From NCBI RefSeq assembly GCF_000196255.1, contig NC_006370.1, forward strand, positions 3,956,550 through 4,020,549: a stretch of DNA of 64,000 bases. Direction: 5' to 3'. Made by a program: the position numbers and the translations under genes. This document shows, piece after piece, positions 56,550-64,000 of this stretch. Positions within the stretch are counted from its first letter, which is position 1. Every line of letters begins with the position of its first letter. Origin of the DNA: Photobacterium profundum SS9. Its GTDB lineage: Bacteria > Pseudomonadota > Gammaproteobacteria > Enterobacterales > Vibrionaceae. Below the pieces are notes generated by a model, which did no database searches, was not told the DNA's origin, and saw nothing but the letters and a program-made list of their open reading frames with translations.

Positions 56550-57914
56550 ATGCAGGATCAGGTACAAGCAAAGCCAATTACAACGGCCAATTGGCTTATG
56601 TTCCTTCTTCCCTCTCTATTAGGTGTCTTTCTTTTTATGGCACCCGTCGATTATCAGGGCACTATTACCATTCCGATCGCGATTTTAGCGAAAACAATTC
56701 AAACCCTATTTGATGATAAATTAACGGCGATAGTAACCTTTATCATTAGCTGTACTGCTGTTTTGTCCTTAATAACAAAAGTAGTTAAACCTAAATTTAT
56801 TTTAAATAATAGCTTTCTAAATGGTCTACTGAACCCAACGATGGCATGGTTTATAGTGCAGCAACTAGGTGCTATTTTTGCAGTAATGACTTTCCTTAAT
56901 ATAGGACCTGAAGCGATTCACAGTGGTGATACTGGCGGGCTGGTACTCAATGACTTACTACCAGTATTATTTTCGGTGTTTATTTTTGCTGGTATGTTAT
57001 TACCGTTATTACTTAATTTTGGTCTACTTGAATTTTTCGGTACCTTATTTACGAAAATAATGCGCCCAATCTTCGGCTTGCCAGGTCGTTCATCAGTTAA
57101 CTGTATTGCATCATGGCTAGGTGATGGCAGTGTTGGCGTACTTCTTACAAGTAAGCAATATGAGACTGGTTTATATACTCAGCGTGAAGCAGCTGTCATT
57201 GGTACAACTTTCTCCGCAGTTTCTATTACCTTTAGCTTAGTGGTTATCGCACAAGTTAACTTGGAGCATATGTTTGCCCCATTTTACTTAACAGTTTGTT
57301 TAGCTGGTTTTGTAGCTGCGATAATCGTTCCACGTTTGCCACCACTATCGAATAAAAAGAATACATACATTGATGGTTCAAAAATATCGACAGACAATGA
57401 AGCAGTACCAGCTGGACACAACATATTTTCATACGGTATAGAGCAAGCCTTAAATAAAGCTCGCGAAGTAAAAAGCTTTCGAGCAATCGCACTTGATGGC
57501 CTAAAAAATGCCGTTGATATGGTTTTCGGCGTACTGCCAGTCGTAATGGCAATAGGTACCGTAGCGTTAGTAATTGCTGAAAATACACCAATTTTTGATT
57601 ACCTAGGAATGCCATTTATTCCTTTCCTAGAATTGCTTCAAATTCCTGAAGCCACTGAAGCCTCTAAAACAATCGTTGTCGGTTTTGCGGATATGTTCTT
57701 ACCCTCGATTCTAGCTTCAGGCATCGAAAGTGATCTGACTCGTTTTGTTATTGCAGCAATGTCGGTAACACAACTTATCTACATGTCTGAAATTGGTGCG
57801 CTGCTAATTGGTAGTAAAGTACCAGTAAAAGCATGGGAACTGTTTGTTATCTTCATTCTACGCACACTAGTAACTCTACCAGTCATCGCATTAATGGCAC
57901 ATATCATCTTCTAA
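56550..57914 (+). CDS. YjiH-family membrane protein (nucleoside-recognition GATE domain)
   Basis: A 454-residue integral membrane protein with ten or so helices. The GATE domain is visible in PVLFSVFIFAGMLLPLLLNFGLLEF, the conserved RPIFGLPGRSSVNCIASWLGDGSVG, and GFADMFLPSILASGI. YjiH relatives in E. coli are paired with YjiG; here no partner follows, and a terminator comes eight bases after the stop. The transported substrate is unknown. AAAGG is the ribosome site. Confidence 0.82.
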   Translation: MQDQVQAKPITTANWLMFLLPSLLGVFLFMAPVDYQGTITIPIAILAKTIQTLFDDKLTAIVTFIISCTAVLSLITKVVKPKFILNNSFLNGLLNPTMAWFIVQQLGAIFAVMTFLNIGPEAIHSGDTGGLVLNDLLPVLFSVFIFAGMLLPLLLNFGLLEFFGTLFTKIMRPIFGLPGRSSVNCIASWLGDGSVGVLLTSKQYETGLYTQREAAVIGTTFSAVSITFSLVVIAQVNLEHMFAPFYLTVCLAGFVAAIIVPRLPPLSNKKNTYIDGSKISTDNEAVPAGHNIFSYGIEQALNKAREVKSFRAIALDGLKNAVDMVFGVLPVVMAIGTVALVIAENTPIFDYLGMPFIPFLELLQIPEATEASKTIVVGFADMFLPSILASGIESDLTRFVIAAMSVTQLIYMSEIGALLIGSKVPVKAWELFVIFILRTLVTLPVIALMAHIIF

Positions 57915-57921
57915 GATACAA

Positions 57922-57947
57922 AAGCCTGCAGTTTTAACTGCAGGCTT
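57922..57947 (+). terminator. Hairpin after the YjiH-type gene
   Basis: Stem AGCCTGCAG / CTGCAGGCT with a TTTTAA loop. Only a short T stretch follows before the C tract. Confidence 0.75.
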
Positions 57948-57951
57948 CATT

Positions 57952-57963
57952 CCCCCCCCCCCC
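57952..57963. repeat. Homopolymer of 12 C
   Basis: Twelve consecutive C between the YjiH terminator and the IS pile-up. It lies outside any gene. Such tracts slip in replication and in sequencing, so its exact length is uncertain. Confidence 0.9.
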
Positions 57964-58082
57964 TCTGGTTTACCCTTCCCAATATCACCAATTCTATAAT
58001 TTCATATCAACGCTACCATTCTTACCTCTTCAGATGATACCAACCAAAGAATAAGATTAGATAACATGCCTGTGCACTTAGC

Positions 58083-58886
58083 TCAGTATGAATGTATAGG
58101 TGCGTGAATAATTGCCAAGTTTAATAACCTATTAGGGATCTCTCTTTCCATTTTCCTTCGATTGAAGCGGTAACAGAATTCATCAAGGTATTCTTGCAAG
58201 TATTGTCCCGACACACCATGAAAAGTGCCAAGCAAAAATGTTTTTAAGTTACCGATGGCTATATGAACCCAGGGCAGCCACTCATCAACCAATTCACTGG
58301 GAGTAACCTTTGCTTCATGTTGTTGAGTATTGTCTATAATATTCAGCGCAGGTAGCGCATCAGTATGGACTTCTTGCTGCTCATTTAAGTGCTTAGCAAC
58401 AAACTTGTTCACGGTATCATGGCAAACACTGTCTACTGCCTGCATAGCAATAAAACCGGCTCTTTTGCCTTTGCTTTCAACCGCTACTATAACGGGAGTC
58501 TTTCCTTCAGCGCCACGGCCACGCTTACCTTTTCTCCTGCCTCCTACCAAGGCGTCATCAATCTCTATAACACTTGAAAGCCGATACAGGCTATCTCTAT
58601 GGCCCATTGCTGTTCTCAATTTACTCAGAATCAATCGTGCCGTTCGCCAGTTAACCTCGATGAGCTTGCTAAGTATTAATGCTGAAATGCTGCCTTTATC
58701 TGAGCCTAGAAAGTAAATAGCCCAGAACCATTTAGTTAACGGAATACGACTACCATGAAATAAGGTGTCGGCGGTTATCGAGGTTTGTTTATGACATTGG
58801 CTATACTCATTGATATTACGAGTTGTCACGTCATATCCGTGGTCACAACCACACCTAGGGCAAACAAAACCATTGGGCCATCTCAT
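58083..58886 (-). mobile_element. IS1595-family transposase, 5'-truncated (ISXO2-like)
   Basis: The 267-residue frame begins at MRWPNGFVCPRCGCDHGYDV. IS1595 transposases normally have about 30 more residues before LRWP-x-GFVCPRC, and the DNA just upstream has a stop in this frame and belongs to other sequence. The zinc ribbon (CPRCGC; the second pair is incomplete), the catalytic EIDDALVGGRRKGKRGRG and the C-terminal EYLDEFCYRFNRR are present. The upstream end is therefore lost, and the element is probably immobile. No clear terminal repeats were found. Confidence 0.85.
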
Positions 58887-58991
58887 CGTAACCGTTCACC
58901 AGCCCCCTATTGACACAAAAAAATGTGATGGAGCGCACTTGATCCACATTTGGCTATTGAGTGATCCTCCCCACACGTCATGCTTACCAGT

Positions 58992-59940
58992 ATGAAAAAG
59001 AAATTATCATTTAAAGAAAAACCACCGACGGTAAATAGCCTCAATGAAGCTCAAGCTCTTATCCAGGAGCTATGGGAGAAATTGCGGCACTACGAAGACA
59101 AGCTCTCGACGAGTTCTAAAAACTCATCAAAGTCGCCATCATCTGATGGCCCAAAAGAGAGGGCTGAGCGAAAAAAGCTGAAAGCCCTCGTAGCGGCAAT
59201 AAGATTGGAGCTCAACAAGGTCACGAGGGCAAACGGCGAAAACTGAGCAAACTCAAAAAGACAGATACTGTTGTACCCTGTGTGCCCAGTTCACTGTGCC
59301 CTTGTTGTGGCGATAGTCATATCGCGATTAATCAAAAACCATCCTATCGGCATCAAGTGCATGAAATCCCTGAGCCAATTGTAAATATTACTGAATATCA
59401 AGTCTTTCATGGCCGGTGTCAAAATTGCCAGACTTCCGTTAAGGGGAAGCGGCCTCAAGATACCCCACAGGGAATAATGGGCCCTAACCTCATGAGCTAC
59501 ATTGCCCTGCTGGCTGGACAGTTTCATCTCAGCGTTCGTAAAATACAAGAATTACTCAAGCTGCAGTTAGGCACCTCCTTTTCCACGGGCGCTATCTCTG
59601 AGGCTCAAGGAAAAGTATCATCGATGCTTACGCCTTTACATCAAGCCGTTCGAGACGCCATTCAAAAAGCGCCAATGGTTCATATTGATGAGACTTCTCA
59701 CATCAGAAATGGTGAAAGCAGCCTACGCTGGTGTTGGCTGATGTCGAGTGATGATTGGGTCTATGAACGTGTTTTGTTTTCACGCTCAACCCACTCGGCA
59801 AAAGTGATGCTGAATGAAAAATTTGCTGGGGTTGTTATCTCCGATCAATGTGCCAGCTATAATTGGCTCAATCCTGAAAAACATCAATTTTGCTTAGGCC
59901 ACCTAAAGCGAAATCTCCAACAAATGGCCGATTACAGTGG
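58992..59940 (+). pseudogene. IS66-family transposase fragment, frameshifted and cut by IS110
   Basis: The first part MKKKLSFKEKPPTVNSLNEA with TSSKNSSKSPSSDGPKERAE is a TnpC N-terminus. Near 59186-59192 the frame shifts, and the protein continues NKIGAQQGHEGKRRKLSKLK, LCPCCGDSH (zinc finger), HIDETSHIRNGESSLRWCWL and SDQCASYNWL. It breaks off at QQMADYSGGG where the IS110 element begins. The last third, with the catalytic Glu, is missing from the window. It is a different IS66 type from the two intact copies. Confidence 0.88.
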
Positions 59941-59947
59941 GGGTGGG

Positions 59948-60964
59948 TTAAGGTTTTAGCTGATAATCTTGTCCATTATGTACCATCGCCCAAGCGAATC
60001 TTGCCATTTTATTCGCCAAAGCAACACAGGCTTTGTTAAAACCTATTCGCTCTGCCAGGCTCGCTGCCCAACGGCTAACTTGATCATTTTTATTACTCGC
60101 ATTTCTCAATGCACTTCTAGCGCCATTGATCAATTGAGTTCGAATGTAAGTATTACCTCGCTTACTTATCCCTAATAAACGCGCCTTATCTCCGGTAGAA
60201 TGTTGCTTAGGAACTAAACCACACCAAGCGGAAAAGTGGCGACCATTTCGGAAGTGCTCACCTTTACCTAGCGCAACCAAAAGTATTGTAGAGATAATCG
60301 GTCCAACACCTGACATTGTCATTAACCGCTGTGATATAGGGTGTGAAAGTGCAACTCGCTGTATTTCATTATCGGCTTGCTTTACCTTCTCATCTAAAAC
60401 AAGGAGCTCTTCATGTAATAAAAAGAACTGGCGGCGGGCTAACTCAGTAAGTTCATTATTACTCTCTTCCAGAATAAACGGTAATTCTTTGCGAAGATGG
60501 GCTAACCCTTGGCGAAGAACAATGCCATATTCTGATAATAATCCTCGAGTCTGATTACCTAAAGCTGTTCTCTGCCTTACAAGCCGTTCCCTTACTCTAT
60601 GCAGTAATTGAATATCTTGCTGTTCAATACTTTTGTACGGAACTGTCCTTATATCATCCCGCTGGGCAACATCCGCAATAGCATTCGCGTCGTTAAAATC
60701 ATTTTTATTGCCTTTACGATGACTTGCAACATACTGGGGAGCAATCATGACAGCCTTATGACCATAGGCTGAGATTACTCGACACCAATAATGGCTGGCT
60801 CCGCAAGCTTCTAAAGCAACTGTACAGGGTGGTTTATTCGCAAAATAAGTAAATAACTTAGCTCGTGTTAGTTTGGCTTTGCTCAGTACACGCCCTCTAC
60901 TGTTTTTTTCAACGGCATGAAAGACAGACTTTGCAGTATCTAAACCAATCGTTAAACTATTCAT
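59948..60964 (-). CDS. IS110-family transposase (DEDD recombinase)
   Basis: A 338-residue transposase. The N-terminal RuvC-like DEDD domain has GLDTAKSVFHAVE, VALEACGASHYW and NDFNDANAIADVA. The C-terminal Tnp_20 domain has SGVGPIISTILLVAL and the serine region GRHFSAWCGLVPKQHSTGDK. These enzymes integrate circular intermediates guided by a bridge (seek) RNA from the element's non-coding end. Here only about ten bases follow the gene and about 75 precede it before unrelated sequence, so the non-coding end looks lost or very short. It is inserted into an IS66 fragment. Confidence 0.9.
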   Translation of the reverse strand: MNSLTIGLDTAKSVFHAVEKNSRGRVLSKAKLTRAKLFTYFANKPPCTVALEACGASHYWCRVISAYGHKAVMIAPQYVASHRKGNKNDFNDANAIADVAQRDDIRTVPYKSIEQQDIQLLHRVRERLVRQRTALGNQTRGLLSEYGIVLRQGLAHLRKELPFILEESNNELTELARRQFFLLHEELLVLDEKVKQADNEIQRVALSHPISQRLMTMSGVGPIISTILLVALGKGEHFRNGRHFSAWCGLVPKQHSTGDKARLLGISKRGNTYIRTQLINGARSALRNASNKNDQVSRWAASLAERIGFNKACVALANKMARFAWAMVHNGQDYQLKP

Positions 60965-61048
60965 GTGACCCTCTCTTCGCTATTGAACATCAACTTCAAT
61001 ATGGCTCATTTGAAGCCGATTGGGGGGAGAGGGTCCATACCATTATTC

Positions 61049-62813
61049 GTAACTTCTCAATAAGTCGGGGCATAAGCGAAGAGTGATCCTGATAGTGTTT
61101 TTAAAATTAATGTTAGGATCTCTAAGATCGGCTTGATTGATCCTTTCAAACCTTCAAAATAGTAGCCTCTAACCACGTAGAGCCTTTTGTCTCAATGAAA
61201 ATTAATCTCCCAGACATTCCAGAGTCAGAGCAAACCCCTTTGGTAAAAGGCTTAATTGGGATCATTGAGCAGCTTTCCGATACGGTTGAGCGCCAACAAG
61301 AAGAAATCACCCTCCTTAAAGACGAGATCAACGTACTAAAAGGGCAGAAAAAACGGCCCAAGTTCAAGCCGAGTAAACTCGACACAAATACCGATGAAAA
61401 GTCAGACCAAGGCTCGAGTGATAACAAACGGTCCGGCTCTACCAAGCGTAGCAAAAATCAAACGCTGACCATTCATCAGGATAACATTGTCCAGCCAGAA
61501 CAACCTTTACCTATCGGGGCACGATTCAAGGGCTACCGAGATTTTGTCGTCCAAGAGCTAGAGATACAGTCGTGCAATGTACGTTATCGCTTAGCTTGCT
61601 ATCTATTACCTGATGGTTCGACGGTTACCGCTACCTTGCCTAATGGACTAGCAGGCCAACACTTTGGCACTCGACTAAGAAGCTACATCCTCTATCAGTA
61701 TCATCAATGTCAGGTCACTCAGCCTCTGTTGTTGGAACAACTTAGAGAATGGGGTATCGATATTTCCAGTGGCCAATTAAATCGCTTATTGACCGAAAAT
61801 CATGATGATTTGCATGAAGAAAAAGCCGAACTTCTGGCTGCAGGCCTGCAAAGCACTGGCTATATCACAACAGATGACACCGGAGCTAGGCATCAGGGCA
61901 AGAACGGTTTTGTCACCCACATAGGCAATGAGTGGTTTGCTTGGTTTCAAAGTTCAGACCGAAAAAATCGGATCAACTTCCTGTCACTCCTTCGGGCTGG
62001 AAACAAGGGTTATCAGGTGAACACCTGCGCACTAAACTATATGGCGACAAATAAACTCCCTGCTCCCCAGTTAGCATTGTTAGCAAACACACCAGTGACC
62101 AACTTTGGATGTGAGGAGGAATGGTCTGCTCATCTAGTTCAGCTGGGTATTGTCGTAAAAAGGCATATTCAAATAGCGACTGAAGGTGCCCTATTGGGTT
62201 GCGCGTCAGAGAATGAAGCTTTGGGTAAACTCGCTGTGATCAGTGATGGTGCTGGACAGTTTAAGGTTCTACAACATGGTTTGTGCTGGGTACATGCGGA
62301 GCGGTTGGTCCACAAGCTTATTCCGTTGAATGAGGGACATCGAGAAGACATCGCACAAGTACGTGATGAGATTTGGTCGTTCTACAAGGAGCTGAAAGAA
62401 TACAAAAAACAGCCTTGCGACACGAAGAAATCAGCCCTGTCGAAGGAGTTCGATCGGCTATTTACTCAGAAAACCCGCTATGAGCTCCTTAATCAGCAAC
62501 TAAAGCGGTTAAACAAATTAAAATCAAGCTTATTGCTGGTATTGGAACGACCAGAAATTCCAATCCATACAAATGGAAGCGAAAATGATCTAAGGGAGCA
62601 GGTCAAGCGGCGCAAAGTCAGTGGAGGTACTCGTAGTGATCTTGGCCGACAATGCCGAGATACCTTTTCCAGCCTGAAAAAAACGTGCCGAAAATTAGGG
62701 GTTTCCTTCTGGAAATATCTCAACGACCGAATTTCTCAAAGTAATGTAATCCCATCTTTAGGCTCTCTGGTGCTCCAGAAAGCCCACCCTGCCTCGGCTT
62801 ATTGAGAAGTTAC
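61049..62813 (+). mobile_element. IS66-family element, copy 2 (1765 bp, intact)
   Basis: Same 16-base perfect terminal repeats and same length as copy 1. The target duplication is CATTATTC at 61041-61048 and 62814-62821. The insertion lies inside the left end of the IS630 element, since joining the flanks restores ATACCATTATTCTAG, a variant of the IS630 end. Confidence 0.95.
61195..62805 (+). CDS. IS66-family transposase (TnpC-type), copy 2
   Basis: A 536-residue transposase differing from copy 1 at two residues that I can find: Ser for Thr in the QGS-x-DNK linker, and Arg for Gly in KKTC-x-KLG. Both frames are intact. The similarity points to recent movement of one copy. Confidence 0.93.
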   Translation: MKINLPDIPESEQTPLVKGLIGIIEQLSDTVERQQEEITLLKDEINVLKGQKKRPKFKPSKLDTNTDEKSDQGSSDNKRSGSTKRSKNQTLTIHQDNIVQPEQPLPIGARFKGYRDFVVQELEIQSCNVRYRLACYLLPDGSTVTATLPNGLAGQHFGTRLRSYILYQYHQCQVTQPLLLEQLREWGIDISSGQLNRLLTENHDDLHEEKAELLAAGLQSTGYITTDDTGARHQGKNGFVTHIGNEWFAWFQSSDRKNRINFLSLLRAGNKGYQVNTCALNYMATNKLPAPQLALLANTPVTNFGCEEEWSAHLVQLGIVVKRHIQIATEGALLGCASENEALGKLAVISDGAGQFKVLQHGLCWVHAERLVHKLIPLNEGHREDIAQVRDEIWSFYKELKEYKKQPCDTKKSALSKEFDRLFTQKTRYELLNQQLKRLNKLKSSLLLVLERPEIPIHTNGSENDLREQVKRRKVSGGTRSDLGRQCRDTFSSLKKTCRKLGVSFWKYLNDRISQSNVIPSLGSLVLQKAHPASAY

Positions 62814-62873
62814 CATTATTCTAGTTAAATATATGATCTAATTGAGGCTATCTACTTTGTCTGAGTTATTGCC

Positions 62874-63344
62874 ATGGATAGCCTTAATAATATCGACTTT
62901 AAATCCCTTGCTAGCAAACAAACATCTATCCAGATGAAAATGCGCTTTTTAGCACTGGCTCACTTCCAAGATGGCCATTCACGCACTCAAATTGCTAAGT
63001 ACCTAAAGGTAAGCCGTACCAGTGTAAACAAATGGATTCAGGTTTTTCTTGAAGAGGGACTCGACGGACTAAAGGAAAAACCTCGTACCGGACGCCCTTC
63101 TTTTCTCTCTCATCAAGAAAGGCAACTGCTCGCCAAGTACATTGAAGAAAACGCGGCTAAACCTGATGGTGGCAGACTCACAGGTCATGATATTCATAAC
63201 TACATCACGCAGACATTTGGCAAAGCATACCACCCAGACTACATTTATATATTGCTCAAAAAAATGGGTTTTTCATGGATAACCTCCCGCTCAAAGCACC
63301 CTAAGCAGTGCGATAAAATCCAAGACGATTTTAAAAAAATTTAA
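62874..63344 (+). CDS. IS630 transposase, first frame (DNA-binding part)
   Basis: A 156-residue protein with two helix-turn-helix regions (HSRTQIAKYLKVSRTSVNKWI and GHDIHNYITQTFGKAYH) and the GLKEKPRTGRPSFLS linker typical of IS630. It ends at TAA right after a run of seven A (63333-63339), where the second frame begins in the +1 phase. Confidence 0.88.
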   Translation: MDSLNNIDFKSLASKQTSIQMKMRFLALAHFQDGHSRTQIAKYLKVSRTSVNKWIQVFLEEGLDGLKEKPRTGRPSFLSHQERQLLAKYIEENAAKPDGGRLTGHDIHNYITQTFGKAYHPDYIYILLKKMGFSWITSRSKHPKQCDKIQDDFKKI

Positions 63345-63345
63345 A

Positions 63346-63909
63346 ATGAAAACTATCCTCAAGATCCCAGGTCACATAGGGCTTGAGAGTGTTGATGTTT
63401 GGTTTCAAGATGAAGCACGATTCGGCCAACAGAACACCACAACAAGGGTTTGGGCAAAGACAGGAACGCGTCCGCGCGTCATCAAACAGCAGCAGTTTGA
63501 ATATGCGTATCTCTTTGGTTCTGTTTGTCCTAGCCGAGGCATTGGAGAAGCCATCGTTGTTCCTTGGAGCAATAAAGATGCGATGAAACTGCATCTTCAG
63601 CAAGTATCAAGTGCGACAGAAAAAGGCAGGCATGCCGTTGTGATAATGGATGGTGCAGGATGGCATACCGAAGATACGGCACATAGTTTTCATAATATCA
63701 GTATCATAAAGCTTCCTCCCTATTCACCAGAGCTCAATTCAATAGAACAAGTTTGGAGCTGGATGAGGCAACACCATTTAGCGAACCAAGCTTTTAAAGA
63801 TTATGATGAGATTCTTGATAAGGTGTGCAGTGCTTGGAATAGCTTTCTCAGTGACACGAAAAGAGTAACGAGGATGTGCGCAAGAAGCTGGATTAGCCTG
63901 ACCAGTTAA
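63346..63909 (+). CDS. IS630 transposase, second frame (DDE catalytic part)
   Basis: A 187-residue catalytic domain: VWFQDEARFGQQ (first Asp), VVIMDGAGWHT (second Asp) and LPPYSPELNSIEQVWSWMRQ (third acidic residue), as in the IS630/Tc1 superfamily. The frame is open upstream of its ATG and joins the first frame if one A is removed from the A7 tract (reading DFKKFKMKT). A fused product by slippage is therefore likely. Confidence 0.88.
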   Translation: MKTILKIPGHIGLESVDVWFQDEARFGQQNTTTRVWAKTGTRPRVIKQQQFEYAYLFGSVCPSRGIGEAIVVPWSNKDAMKLHLQQVSSATEKGRHAVVIMDGAGWHTEDTAHSFHNISIIKLPPYSPELNSIEQVWSWMRQHHLANQAFKDYDEILDKVCSAWNSFLSDTKRVTRMCARSWISLTS

Positions 63910-63927
63910 TTAGCTAGAATGGTATAA

Positions 63928-64000
63928 TTTGAAATAGTTAATCCACTGGTTTGTTGATTTTGTATTAGGGTCTGCCATTGTGTTTCGTTGCGCGTTATTT
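63928..64000. other. Right edge, unassigned
   Basis: Seventy-three bases beyond the IS630 end with no frame, repeat or RNA I can name. Confidence 0.5.

Larger units (their letters stand above)
62822..63927 (+). mobile_element. IS630-family element, left end interrupted by IS66 copy 2
   Basis: Two overlapping transposase frames followed by a right end ...TAGCTAGAATGGTATAA at 63911-63927. Its complement TTATACCATTCTAGCTA matches the ends of the 166-bp miniature elements over TTATACCATTCT. The left end, ATACCATT, lies at 61037-61044, on the far side of IS66 copy 2. The outermost TA fits the TA target of this family. Confidence 0.8.

Noticed and set aside
1..64000. CRISPR arrays, prophage, tRNA or rRNA genes
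   Set aside because: I saw no regularly spaced repeats, phage structural genes, cloverleaf sequences or rRNA in the window.

Overview
The window is a chromosomal segment of a Vibrionaceae gammaproteobacterium, most likely a Photobacterium close to P. profundum. This is inferred from gene order and protein character, not from a database search. Several conserved blocks are intact in order: yihI/csrC/engB/spf/polA, lptM-lysA-dapF-DUF484-xerC-yigB, cyaY/cyaA/hemCDXY, and ubiD/fre/rho/trxA/rhlB/gppA. Most genes have the moderate AT content and strong Shine-Dalgarno sites usual for this family.

Layout. Positions 1-10,000 are rich in RNA genes. They hold the start of yihI, a CsrB/CsrC-type RNA, a dihaem cytochrome c4, engB, a probable small RNA downstream of Spot 42, Spot 42 itself (spf), polA, elbB, a Fur-controlled RyhB, a GNAT acetyltransferase and the queuosine-precursor transporter gene yhhQ. 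Positions 10,000-19,100 carry recQ, rarD, an AraC regulator next to a LysE/RhtB exporter, ggt and uvrD. Positions 19,300-22,000 form a five-gene bufferin operon: two tandem DUF2282 precursor peptides, a DUF692 MNIO enzyme, a DUF2063 partner and a DoxX membrane protein. Positions 22,300-27,500 are the lysine/cell-wall/xerC operon, with lptM and cyaY. An intact IS66-type element (27,544-29,308) sits exactly at the stop codon of cyaA. Positions 29,300-36,500 hold cyaA and the divergent hemCDXY operon, in which hemC carries a one-base frameshift. Positions 36,600-46,300 hold a 29-residue putative membrane peptide, rsmJ, a large GGDEF-EAL sensor, asnC, decayed fre and ferredoxin genes, a ubiD with an internal duplication, and an uncharacterised exported protein. 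Positions 46,500-57,900 hold rho, trxA, rhlB, gppA, prlC, rlmJ, gorA and a YjiH-type membrane protein. From 57,900 to the end the window is a pile of insertion sequences: truncated IS1595, broken IS66, IS110, a second intact IS66 and IS630.

How the genes work together. Three global regulatory RNAs lie within 7 kb: CsrB/C titrates CsrA, Spot 42 reports on cAMP-CRP, and RyhB reports on iron. The cyaA gene, which makes cAMP, is about 25 kb away and has a perfect CRP site in its upstream region. Fre supplies reduced flavin that UbiX can use to make the prenylated FMN of UbiD, so the decay of fre and its ferredoxin neighbour beside a lengthened ubiD is notable. The bufferin operon is a metal-stress module (copper-type in described relatives).

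The most interesting points are the tandem bufferin precursors, the clustered lesions in fre and ferredoxin, the hemC frameshift, the UbiD duplication, the candidate small RNA beside spf, and a 166-bp miniature element in two copies whose ends match the IS630 element at the right edge.
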